DNA from: an uncultured Pelagibacteraceae bacterium | Lineage (GTDB): Bacteria > Pseudomonadota > Alphaproteobacteria > Pelagibacterales > Pelagibacteraceae | Assembly (NCBI GenBank): GCA_902537845.1 | Contig: CACBDC010000002.1 | Coordinates: 36,253-100,252 of the forward strand | Direction: 5' to 3' | Length of the DNA stretch: 64,000 nucleotides | Shown: in pieces, positions 37,648 through 45,685 of the stretch | Layout: every line of letters begins with the position of its first letter | How positions within the stretch are numbered: the stretch's first letter is position 1 | The notes under the pieces: model-generated | The model's database searches: none | What the model was told of the DNA's origin: nothing | What the model saw: the letters and a program-made list of their open reading frames with translations, nothing else | Position numbers and translations under genes: made by a program

Positions 37648-40600
37648 ATGGCTCAAAATATTTCAGTTCCCGATATAGGTGATTTCAAAGATGTAGAAGT
37701 AATTGAGATTTTAGTAAAGCCAGGAGATCAAATTAATAAAAATGATCCAATTGTTACTATAGAAAGTGATAAATCAAGTGTTGAAATTCCATCACCGTCA
37801 TCGGGTCAAATAAAGGATTTAAAAGTTAAGGTTGGCGACAAAGTTTCAGAAGGAAGCTTGCTTGCTACTATAGAAAATGGTCAAGCTACTCAAGCTTCAA
37901 AAAAGATTAAAGAAACCAAAGTTGAAGAGATTAAGGAAAAACCTAAATCTAATGGTAACTTAAATCCAGTAAAACAAGTCAAAAAAGTATTTGCTGAACC
38001 AGCCTCTAAAGATGACATTGATCCAATTGAGACAAACGAATGGATAGAATCTTTAAATTCAGTTATTGAAAATGACGGAGCTCCAAGAGCAAGTTACCTT
38101 TTAAACAAAGTTATAGATCAAGCGTATAAATCTGGATTAGTCCTACCAGATACTAGAACCACTCCCTATATAAATACTATTCCTCCTGAAATAGAGGTTA
38201 AATCTCCAGGTGATCAAAATATTGAAAAAAAAATTAGAGCTTACATTAGATGGAATGCTGCTGCTATGGTTGTTAAAGCTAATAAAAAAAGCCCTGAGCT
38301 AGGAGGCCATATTGGAACTTTTGCATCTGCTGCAACTTTATATGATGTAGGAATGAATCATTTCTGGAGAGCAAAAAATAATAAATTTGGTGGAGATCTA
38401 ATTTATTTTCAAGGTCACTCTGCGCCTGGAATGTATGCCAGAGCATTTTTAGAGGGAAGAATGACAGCTAAACAACTTGACGGTTTTAGACAAGAGGTTT
38501 CCTCAGGTGGTTTATCTTCTTATCCTCATCCATGGTTAATGCCAAACTTCTGGCAGTTCCCAACTGTCTCCATGGGCTTAGGTCCAATTATGGCTATCTA
38601 TCAAGCACGTTTTTTAAAATATTTAATTAATAGAGGTTTAGTTAAAGACGAAGGAAGAAAAATTTGGGTTTTTCTTGGAGACGGTGAAATGGATGAACCA
38701 GAGTCTTTAGGTGCAATAGGTTTAGCTGCAAGAGAGAAGTTAGATAATTTAATTTTTGTAATAAATTGTAATCTTCAAAGATTAGATGGGCCTGTCAGAG
38801 GTAACGGTAAAATCATTCAAGAATTAGAAGGAAGCTTCAGAGGAACAGGTTGGAATGTAATAAAAGTTATATGGGGATCTTATTGGGATCAATTATTAGC
38901 AAAAGATAAAACAGGTTTGCTTGTAAAAAGAATGAATGAATGTGTCGATGGTGAATACCAAGCTTTTAAGGCTAAAGGCGGTGAGTATGTAAGAGATAAT
39001 TTTTTCGGAAAATACTCAGAGCTTAAAGAGCTTGTTTCTTCAATGACAGATAAAGATATTTGGAGACTTAATAGGGGTGGACATGATCCACACAAAGTTT
39101 ATGCAGCTTACCACGCCGCGATGCAGCATACAGGCACTCCGACAGTGATACTTGCCAAAACAATTAAAGGATATGGAATGGGTAAATCAGGAGAAAGTAT
39201 TAATACTACCCACCAACAAAAGAAGTTAGATGAGGAGGATTTACTTTATTATAGAGACAGATTTGGAGTCCCTCTCACAGATAAACAAGTAAAAAATATT
39301 GAGTACTATAAACCTAGCGAAAATTCTGAAGAAATAAAATATTTAAAGGAAAAAAGAATTAAGCTTGGTGGATTTATTCCAGAAAGATCTTCTTTTGCAA
39401 AAGCAATCAAAGCTCCGCCAAAAGATATTTTTGATAATTTCATGAAATCCACTGGAGATAAAGAAATGTCAACAACAATGGCACTTGTAAGAATGTTAAC
39501 TGCTTTACTAAGAGATAAAAATTTATCGCCTAGACTTGTTCCAATTATTCCAGATGAGGCAAGAACTTTTGGAATGGAAGGTTTTTTTCAAAAAATTGGA
39601 ATTTATGCTCATGAAGGACAGAAGTATGAGCCCGTTGACTCAGAGCAATTAAGCTCATATCGGGAAGATAAAAGTGGTCAAGTATTAGAAGAAGGTATTA
39701 ACGAGTCTGGCGCAATGTCTTCTTGGATCGCTGCTGGAACCTCCTATACCAACCATGATTTAGAGATGATACCAATTTACATTTTTTACTCTATGTTTGG
39801 TTTTCAAAGAGTTGGTGATCTTGCATGGGCAGCAGGTGACTCTCAAGCTAGAGGTTTTTTAATTGGAGCAACTGCAGGAAGAACAACTTTAGCTGGTGAA
39901 GGACTTCAACATCAGGATGGCCACAGTCATTTATTAGCATCTAATATACCAAATTGTGTAAGTTATGACCCTACCTTTGCTTATGAAATGGCAGTCATAC
40001 TTCAAGATGGTCTTAAGAGAATGCATGAGAAGAAAGAAAATATTTTTTATTACATAACTGCGATGAACGAAAACTACGCCCACCCTCAGAAACCAAAAGG
40101 AAGTGATGATGGAATTTTAAAAGGGATGTATTTATTTAAAGAAAATAATAACAAAGGTAAAACAAAAGTACAACTTCTTGGCTCAGGAACAATCTTAAGG
40201 GAAATAATTTCAGCATCAGAAATATTATCTAAAGAATATGGTATCGACTCTGATGTATGGAGTGTAACAAGTTTTAATGAATTAAGAAAAGATGGAATGA
40301 AAACTGAAAGGTGGAATTTATTAAATTCCAGTAAAAAAAAGAAATCTTATGTAGAAAAATGTTTAGAAAAAAGAGATGGTCCAATTATTGCTGCATCTGA
40401 TTATACAAGAGCATTTTCTGATCAGATAAGACCTTATATTGAAAAACCATTTTACTCTCTTGGAACAGATGGTTATGGAAGAAGTGATACTAGAAAAAAT
40501 TTAAGAAAGTTTTTTGAAGTTGATAAAGAACACATTGTTGCTTACACATTAAGTGCATTAGCTAAAGAACAATTAATAGGTTCTGAACAAGCTGAAAAAG

Positions 40601-40653
40601 CAATTAAAAAATATAAAATTGATAAGGAAAAAGAATTTCCTGCGAACTTATAA
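37648..40653 (+). CDS. aceE: Pyruvate dehydrogenase E1 (homodimeric) with N-terminal lipoyl domain
   Basis: A 1001-residue protein decarboxylating pyruvate with thiamine diphosphate. Residues about 1-80 are a complete lipoyl domain: VPDIGDFKDVEVIEILVKPG, then ESDKSSVEIPSP with the lipoylation lysine near residue 43. A linker follows, then the AceE catalytic part with the ThDP motif GDGEMDEPES...NCNLQRLDG. Ordinary AceE lacks a lipoyl domain. The start at 37648 (MAQNISVPDIGDF) is chosen over an upstream in-frame start at 37549, which would add 33 unrelated residues. aceF follows by 2 nt. No lpd (E3) gene is in the window. Confidence 0.95.
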   Translation: MAQNISVPDIGDFKDVEVIEILVKPGDQINKNDPIVTIESDKSSVEIPSPSSGQIKDLKVKVGDKVSEGSLLATIENGQATQASKKIKETKVEEIKEKPKSNGNLNPVKQVKKVFAEPASKDDIDPIETNEWIESLNSVIENDGAPRASYLLNKVIDQAYKSGLVLPDTRTTPYINTIPPEIEVKSPGDQNIEKKIRAYIRWNAAAMVVKANKKSPELGGHIGTFASAATLYDVGMNHFWRAKNNKFGGDLIYFQGHSAPGMYARAFLEGRMTAKQLDGFRQEVSSGGLSSYPHPWLMPNFWQFPTVSMGLGPIMAIYQARFLKYLINRGLVKDEGRKIWVFLGDGEMDEPESLGAIGLAAREKLDNLIFVINCNLQRLDGPVRGNGKIIQELEGSFRGTGWNVIKVIWGSYWDQLLAKDKTGLLVKRMNECVDGEYQAFKAKGGEYVRDNFFGKYSELKELVSSMTDKDIWRLNRGGHDPHKVYAAYHAAMQHTGTPTVILAKTIKGYGMGKSGESINTTHQQKKLDEEDLLYYRDRFGVPLTDKQVKNIEYYKPSENSEEIKYLKEKRIKLGGFIPERSSFAKAIKAPPKDIFDNFMKSTGDKEMSTTMALVRMLTALLRDKNLSPRLVPIIPDEARTFGMEGFFQKIGIYAHEGQKYEPVDSEQLSSYREDKSGQVLEEGINESGAMSSWIAAGTSYTNHDLEMIPIYIFYSMFGFQRVGDLAWAAGDSQARGFLIGATAGRTTLAGEGLQHQDGHSHLLASNIPNCVSYDPTFAYEMAVILQDGLKRMHEKKENIFYYITAMNENYAHPQKPKGSDDGILKGMYLFKENNNKGKTKVQLLGSGTILREIISASEILSKEYGIDSDVWSVTSFNELRKDGMKTERWNLLNSSKKKKSYVEKCLEKRDGPIIAASDYTRAFSDQIRPYIEKPFYSLGTDGYGRSDTRKNLRKFFEVDKEHIVAYTLSALAKEQLIGSEQAEKAIKKYKIDKEKEFPANL

Positions 40654-40655
40654 TT

Positions 40656-41915
40656 ATGTCTGATCTTAAAATTACAGTTCCTGATATGGGTGATTTTAAG
40701 GATGTAGAAATTATTGAGGTTCTTGTTAAAGAAGGTCAAACAATAAATAAAAATGAATCTTTAATTACTCTTGAAAGTGACAAATCCAGTGTTGAAGTTC
40801 CATCAACACAATCAGGTATTATTAGCAAAATAAATGTAAAAGTCGGGGATAAAGTAAATCAAGGTGACCTCATTTTGACTTTAAAATCTTCTGATAAAGT
40901 TGAGCAGGTGAAAGAACCTGTTACAAAGACACCGGAAAAAAAAATAGATGTAGAAAAAGTTCAACCTAAGAAAATTAAAATTCCTCCGCCTGCAGCTGTT
41001 GAGACAAGTAAAACAGGCACAAAGTTAGCTAGTCCTAAAGTAAGAAAATTCGCAAGAGAATTAGGGGCGAACGTATTAGAAATTCCTGGTACTCAAAGAT
41101 CAGGCAGAATCTCTGAAGAAGATGTAAAAGAATTTGTTCGTTCGCAAGTGACTGTCAATAAAGGGACAATCGAGAAAAAAGAATACAAAGAAGAATTTTC
41201 TCACGAAGAATTTGGCCATATTGAAATAAAAGAAATTCCTAGAGTGAAAAGATTGTCTGGTCCGCACTTAGTAAGGTCTTGGACTGAGATCCCACATGTT
41301 ACTCAACATGATGAAGTAGACGTAACTGAGATGGAACAATTTAGATCATCTTTGTATGACTATTACTCTGGTGATGTTATTAAAGTAACTCCATTAGCAT
41401 TTATAGCCAAGGCTTTAGTGAGTGCTTTAAAAGAGTTTCCTAATTTTAATGCTTCAATTGATCCAAATCAAAATAAGATTGTATATAAAAAATATTTTCA
41501 CATAGGTTTTGCGGTTGATACTCCTCATGGATTAATGGTGCCTAAAATCAGGGATGTAGATCAAATGAGTATAAAAGAAATTGGAGAAGAACTTAGAAAA
41601 ACAAGTAAGCTTTGTAGAGAATTAAAAATTGATAAAAAAGAATTTTTCGGTGGTTCAATGACCATCTCAAGTTTAGGGGGAATAGGTGGAACCTTCTTTA
41701 CTCCAATAATTAATCCACCAGAAGTAGCTATTCTTGGGGTAGGAAAAACTTTTGATAGACTAGTGAAAATAAAAGGGAAAATTGTTTCAAGAAAAATTCT
41801 TCCTTTATCTTTATCTTATGATCATAGATTAATTGATGGAGCTGAAGGTGCAAGATTTTGCGTTTATTTAGGAAAATGCCTTGGCAAAGACTTTGCTTTT
41901 AAACTTGCCGTTTAA
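40656..41915 (+). CDS. aceF: Dihydrolipoyl acetyltransferase (E2 of pyruvate dehydrogenase)
   Basis: A 419-residue core protein. Domains in order: one lipoyl domain (about residues 1-80, lysine in ESDKSSVEVPS), a Lys/Pro-rich linker, a peripheral-subunit-binding domain (LASPKVRKFARELG...GRISEEDV, about 125-165) and the acetyltransferase domain ending with the catalytic DHRLIDGAEG (His/Asp, about 387-396). Its lipoyl domain is clearly similar, at both protein and DNA level, to the one in the adjacent aceE, so one was probably copied from the other. Confidence 0.96.
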   Translation: MSDLKITVPDMGDFKDVEIIEVLVKEGQTINKNESLITLESDKSSVEVPSTQSGIISKINVKVGDKVNQGDLILTLKSSDKVEQVKEPVTKTPEKKIDVEKVQPKKIKIPPPAAVETSKTGTKLASPKVRKFARELGANVLEIPGTQRSGRISEEDVKEFVRSQVTVNKGTIEKKEYKEEFSHEEFGHIEIKEIPRVKRLSGPHLVRSWTEIPHVTQHDEVDVTEMEQFRSSLYDYYSGDVIKVTPLAFIAKALVSALKEFPNFNASIDPNQNKIVYKKYFHIGFAVDTPHGLMVPKIRDVDQMSIKEIGEELRKTSKLCRELKIDKKEFFGGSMTISSLGGIGGTFFTPIINPPEVAILGVGKTFDRLVKIKGKIVSRKILPLSLSYDHRLIDGAEGARFCVYLGKCLGKDFAFKLAV

Positions 41916-41938
41916 TCAATTATAAAATAGTACAAAGC

Positions 41939-42838
41939 ATGAATAAAAAAGTTTTCTCTCTTATTTGTGCTGTGAGTTGCTCTTTAATTTGGGGGTCTGC
42001 TTTTGTAGCTCAAGATATGGGAATGGATTATAACGGTCCATTCACTTTTACTTTTGGTAGACTGTTTCTTGGATTTCTAACTTTATTCCCATTTTTACTT
42101 ATTTTTGAATATAAAAAAGTTAATTCAATAATTTTTAAGAAAGAAAATATCTTAAATCTCTTGCTAATTGGATTTCTTCTTTCAATGGGAAATGTTTTAC
42201 AACAGTATGCTCTTCTGTATACAGACGTAGCAAATACAGCGGTTTTTACAATTTTTTACGTAATTTTAGTTCCATTTGTCGCGTATTACTTTTTTTCAAA
42301 AAATATTCATAAGTCTGTTTGGCTCTCTATTATTATTTGTTTATTCGGTGGTATCCTTTTAACTGAGTTTGACAACATTCAAGTAAGAATAGGAGATAGT
42401 ATTGCAGTATTTAATGCACTGTTCTGGGCGTTTCACATTGTTTTTATTTCGAAATTTTTAAGAATATTCAATTATCCAATTACTATTGCATGCCTTCAAT
42501 GTTTAATTGCATCAATATTTGCATTTATGCCTGCTTTTGTTTTCGAAAGTGTCAAATTTTCAAACATGGTTTTAGATGGAAAAGAAATGTTATACGCTGG
42601 AATTCTATCTAGTGGGGTGGCTTTTCTTCTTCAAATTTATGGGCAACAAAACCTTTCTCCAGCGCCAGTAGCTATTATATTTTCACTTGAGGGTGTGTTT
42701 GCTTCAATTTTTGGATGGATAATTTTAAGCCAGTTTTTGAACGAAATAAAAATTCTAGGAATAGTTCTTATTTTATTTGCTGTTATTTTTTCACAATTAG
42801 CTCCTATATATGATAAAAAAAAGTATGGACGAGTCTAA
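41939..42838 (+). CDS. EamA/DMT-family membrane permease
   Basis: A 299-residue protein with about ten hydrophobic spans in two EamA repeats (residues about 8-140 and 150-292). Seen: the start SLIWGSAFVAQDMG, LLYTDVANTAVF and the repeat-2 end LSPAPVAIIFSLEGVFASIFGW. The family exports or imports amino acids, nucleotides and other small metabolites; the substrate cannot be told. It starts 24 nt after aceF and overlaps the thioesterase gene. Confidence 0.9.
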   Translation: MNKKVFSLICAVSCSLIWGSAFVAQDMGMDYNGPFTFTFGRLFLGFLTLFPFLLIFEYKKVNSIIFKKENILNLLLIGFLLSMGNVLQQYALLYTDVANTAVFTIFYVILVPFVAYYFFSKNIHKSVWLSIIICLFGGILLTEFDNIQVRIGDSIAVFNALFWAFHIVFISKFLRIFNYPITIACLQCLIASIFAFMPAFVFESVKFSNMVLDGKEMLYAGILSSGVAFLLQIYGQQNLSPAPVAIIFSLEGVFASIFGWIILSQFLNEIKILGIVLILFAVIFSQLAPIYDKKKYGRV

Positions 42839-43202
42839 TCAAGGATTTATGAAACATCTCGGTGGGTTAGAGCTAAAAAAAATTAGCGACACTCAATATG
42901 AATTTACAGTAGAGGTTAAAGAAATACATTTGAACACTGGTAAAATCGCTCATGGTGGGTTCCTCTCTACTATTGCCGATACGGGTATGGGAACTGCCGC
43001 ACATAGAGTTGCTGGTGATAGGAGATGTGTAACAATTAATTTGGATATGAAATTTATTTCGGTAGGAAAACTTGGTGATAAACTTATTGGTAAAGTAAAA
43101 ATATTGAAAAAAACCAAAACACTAGTTTTTATCTCTTGTGAAATTTCTAATTCAATCGACATAGTTGCCTCTGCAAGTGGTACTTGGAAAATACTACAAT
43201 AG
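42810..43202 (+). CDS. PaaI-family hot-dog thioesterase
   Basis: A 130-residue (125 if ATG 42825 is the start) single hot-dog-fold protein. The motif NTGKIAHGGFLSTIADTGMGTAAH (split: about residues 40-63) holds the HGG turn and the acidic residue of PaaI/YbgC-type acyl-CoA thioesterases; VTINLDMKFISVGKLGD follows on the next strand. Acts on an acyl-CoA of unknown type. The first ATG overlaps the permease gene by 29 nt, the second by 14; neither has a strong ribosome-binding site. Confidence 0.88.
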   Translation: MIKKSMDESNQGFMKHLGGLELKKISDTQYEFTVEVKEIHLNTGKIAHGGFLSTIADTGMGTAAHRVAGDRRCVTINLDMKFISVGKLGDKLIGKVKILKKTKTLVFISCEISNSIDIVASASGTWKILQ

Positions 43203-43208
43203 TGCTTA

Positions 43209-44660
43209 ATGAATTCAAAAACTGTCTTCTTTTCAATTTTATTTATTTTTATTTCAATGAAAAGTGCGTCAGCAAATTTTTTTAATAACATTACAGATTT
43301 AATAAAAAATAATTATGAAAGTCTGAGATACGGAATTTCTGTAGCTGATGTGAATAATGATGGAGCTTACGAGTTTATAGTAGCTGGTTTTGGAAGTGAA
43401 AATTTAGCTTTAACATACAAAAATAACAAGCTGATTAATATTGTAGATGATACTAAGTTTTCAGATAGAAGGAGTTTTACAATTGGTGTAGCTGCTTGCG
43501 ATATCGACTCTGATGGATACGAGGAAATTTATTTTTTAAATACTGATACTTACAGCGGTGAAAAGAAATATTCTGATCGTTTAATAGATCTAAAAAATAA
43601 TAAATTTTTTGATATTTTTGAGCAAAAGAAAAATCAAGTAGATTTAAACTTTACAGCAGGTCGTTCAGTTGTTTGTGTAGATAGAAAAGGAAATGGAAAA
43701 TACGGAATTTATGTTGCTAATTATGGCGGGCCAACAAGATTTTATGAGAAATTTAAGGGAAAAATAAAAGATAGAGCGGCAGAGTTTGGTTTGGATAAAA
43801 TAACTGGCGGAAGAGCAGTAGTTGCTGGTCATATTTTATCAAACAATATTGATATTTTCGCAGCTAATGAGAGAGGTGTAAATTTTTTGTATAAGAACGT
43901 TGATGGAACTTTTTATGATGTAGCATCGGGGCACAATGTTTTAGACCCTTATGAAAACGGAAGAGGAACTGCATTAAGTGATGTATTGTACAGAGGCCAA
44001 TTAGATATTGTAAGTGGAAATTGGGATGGAGAACACCGTATATTCATAAAAAAAGAGAACTCTTTTAAAGACATTGCCGATAGTAATTTTAAAAGACCAT
44101 CTAAAATTCGAACAGTTATTACAGCTGACTTCGATAATGATGGATATGACGAAATATTTTTAAATAATATCGGTGAACCAAATAAATTATTTAAAATTAG
44201 AGAAAATGGAAAACTAAAGGAAATTGATATCTCGTTAAATTCTGAAGCAAATGGCCTTGGAACTGGCGCTGCAGTAGCGGACATTGATAAAGATGGAATT
44301 TTAGAATTGTTGATTGCCCATGGAGAAACAGGAAATCAAATACTTACACTTTACAAAGCAAACGTAAAAAAAAAGAAAAATTATCTAAGAATAAAAGCTT
44401 TAAATAAAAATGGAGCTCCAGCTAGAGGTGCAACAGTAACGCTAACATCTAATTTAAGAAAGCATTCTAAAACAATAGACTCTGGTTCAGGATATCTATG
44501 CCAAATGGAACCTGTTGCACACTATGGAATTAGAAATGGTGAAAAAGACTTCAAAGTACAAATTAAATGGACGAACGGAAAGATAAATAATTACAAAATA
44601 AATGAGACGGGAAAGACTTATATTTTCAAACAAAGCAAAATGACTATCTCGCCATCTTAA
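43209..44660 (+). CDS. Secreted FG-GAP/VCBS repeat protein with ASPIC/UnbV domain (CRTAC1-like)
   Basis: A 483-residue protein with a signal peptide (hydrophobic residues about 5-17, cut after SASA). The body is a beta-propeller of FG-GAP repeats with calcium-type loops: DVNNDGAYEF, DIDSDGYEEI, DFDNDGYDEI and DIDKDGILEL. Residues about 395-475 form an ASPIC/UnbV domain (NYLRIKALNKNGAPARGATV, then a GYLCQMEP segment and KWTNGKINNY). Such proteins are exported and bind ligands or partner proteins at the surface; function is unknown. It converges with the cysteine-rich protein gene, overlapping by 17 nt. Confidence 0.85.
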   Translation: MNSKTVFFSILFIFISMKSASANFFNNITDLIKNNYESLRYGISVADVNNDGAYEFIVAGFGSENLALTYKNNKLINIVDDTKFSDRRSFTIGVAACDIDSDGYEEIYFLNTDTYSGEKKYSDRLIDLKNNKFFDIFEQKKNQVDLNFTAGRSVVCVDRKGNGKYGIYVANYGGPTRFYEKFKGKIKDRAAEFGLDKITGGRAVVAGHILSNNIDIFAANERGVNFLYKNVDGTFYDVASGHNVLDPYENGRGTALSDVLYRGQLDIVSGNWDGEHRIFIKKENSFKDIADSNFKRPSKIRTVITADFDNDGYDEIFLNNIGEPNKLFKIRENGKLKEIDISLNSEANGLGTGAAVADIDKDGILELLIAHGETGNQILTLYKANVKKKKNYLRIKALNKNGAPARGATVTLTSNLRKHSKTIDSGSGYLCQMEPVAHYGIRNGEKDFKVQIKWTNGKINNYKINETGKTYIFKQSKMTISPS

Positions 44661-45342
44661 TAAAAATATCACCCATGCCAATATTCATATCCTCTAATGG
44701 AATATCATTTTTAAAAGCACAAAATTTACCCGTAATTTCATTAGCTTCTATTTTTTTAATATCTTCTTTCTGGCATTTTTTAGCTTCATAGAAAAGACCT
44801 ATTACAAGTTTACCATCAACAACAAATACTTCATCATCGTTTAGTCTTTGCTGTTTACAAAAATAATTTCTATTTACTTCCTTAGGGAAATCTTTTTTTG
44901 AGCAAGGATTATCAATTAATAAAACATCAATTTTTTTTGGGCCATCTTTAAACTTATGTTTAATTTTTTTAACTTTTGTATAATTCATGAGATCACAAGA
45001 ACAAGGCCAACAACATCTATAAAGTTCACCACAAATATTCTTTTGTGTTCTTAATTCTTTAACAAAAATATAATCAGGTTGTTCCCCAGGATTTATTAGA
45101 GAGCCTGAAACAGGACAGTAAAGCTTATTGTATTCTTTAAATTCCTCATAAGTTAGGTTTTGGTCTACTAAGTATTTAAAAAATCTTGGACCTGCAGCAT
45201 TCCTATTACTGTCTGGAAATATTTTAGACCAGTTTTTAACAAGGTTTTCATAATAAAATTTTTTTTGTTGAAAATTAACTTCTGCTGTAGCTGATGAGAA
45301 GTAAATTAATACAAAAAACAATACCTTAAAAAAAAATTTCAT
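44644..45342 (-). CDS. Secreted cysteine-rich protein of unknown function
   Basis: A 232-residue protein with a clear signal peptide (MKFFFKVLFFVLIYFSSATA, cleavage before Glu). The mature part holds ten cysteines, including a RCCWPCSC cluster near residues 109-116, and no other recognisable domain. The even number and export suggest disulfides or metal binding in the periplasm. It converges with the FG-GAP protein gene, and the two may be functional partners, but nothing in the sequence proves it. Not assigned to a family. Confidence 0.7.
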   Translation of the reverse strand: MKFFFKVLFFVLIYFSSATAEVNFQQKKFYYENLVKNWSKIFPDSNRNAAGPRFFKYLVDQNLTYEEFKEYNKLYCPVSGSLINPGEQPDYIFVKELRTQKNICGELYRCCWPCSCDLMNYTKVKKIKHKFKDGPKKIDVLLIDNPCSKKDFPKEVNRNYFCKQQRLNDDEVFVVDGKLVIGLFYEAKKCQKEDIKKIEANEITGKFCAFKNDIPLEDMNIGMGDIFIKMAR

Positions 45343-45400
45343 AAATTAAGCTTAATCATTTTCAAGTTAGTTTCACTGCGGTTTTCTTACTTAGCTGATA

Positions 45401-45550
45401 TCAATTTTTTCGTCTAATTTTTTTAATTCCGCAATCTTTACATTTTATCGTTTCAGTTGAACCGCCTGGTCCAAAACTATAATTAATGTCGATTTTTTCA
45501 AATCTATGAATACCAACTTTACAAAACAACAAATACAACCACCTAATCAT
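45401..45550 (-). CDS. Small CxxC protein, zinc-ribbon-like (49 aa)
   Basis: A 49-residue open frame from ATG 45550 to TGA 45401. The product starts MIRWLYLLFCKVGIHRFEK and ends with a KCKDCG knuckle and KKIRRKN tail. Cys10, His15, Cys37 and Cys40 could form one zinc site, resembling small phage/bacterial proteins of the DUF1660 kind (weak resemblance from memory). It sits alone in the gap between the cysteine-rich protein and TRAP genes. Codon usage looks like its neighbours. No strong Shine-Dalgarno is seen. Confidence 0.55.
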   Translation of the reverse strand: MIRWLYLLFCKVGIHRFEKIDINYSFGPGGSTETIKCKDCGIKKIRRKN

Positions 45551-45596
45551 AATTCTAACAAAAAAATTATTAAATATTATAACAGGGGGTAATTAA

Positions 45597-45653
45597 ATGT
45601 CAGGTTGGGAAATTTTAATAGTTGTAGTTATACTTCACGCTTTAGTTAATTAA
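45597..45653 (+). CDS. Tiny membrane peptide (18 aa)
   Basis: ATG 45597 to TAA 45651-45653 encodes MSGWEILIVVVILHALVN. It is preceded by AGGGGG at 45584-45589, a strong Shine-Dalgarno with a 7-nt spacer, unusually good for this AT-rich window. Residues 4-17 would form a single short transmembrane segment. It is divergent from the 49-residue CxxC gene and faces the TRAP permease gene. No family is recognised; the ribosome-binding site is the main evidence. Confidence 0.5.
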   Translation: MSGWEILIVVVILHALVN

Positions 45654-45685
45654 ATTAATTTTTAAAGCAAGAAAATTAGAAAATT

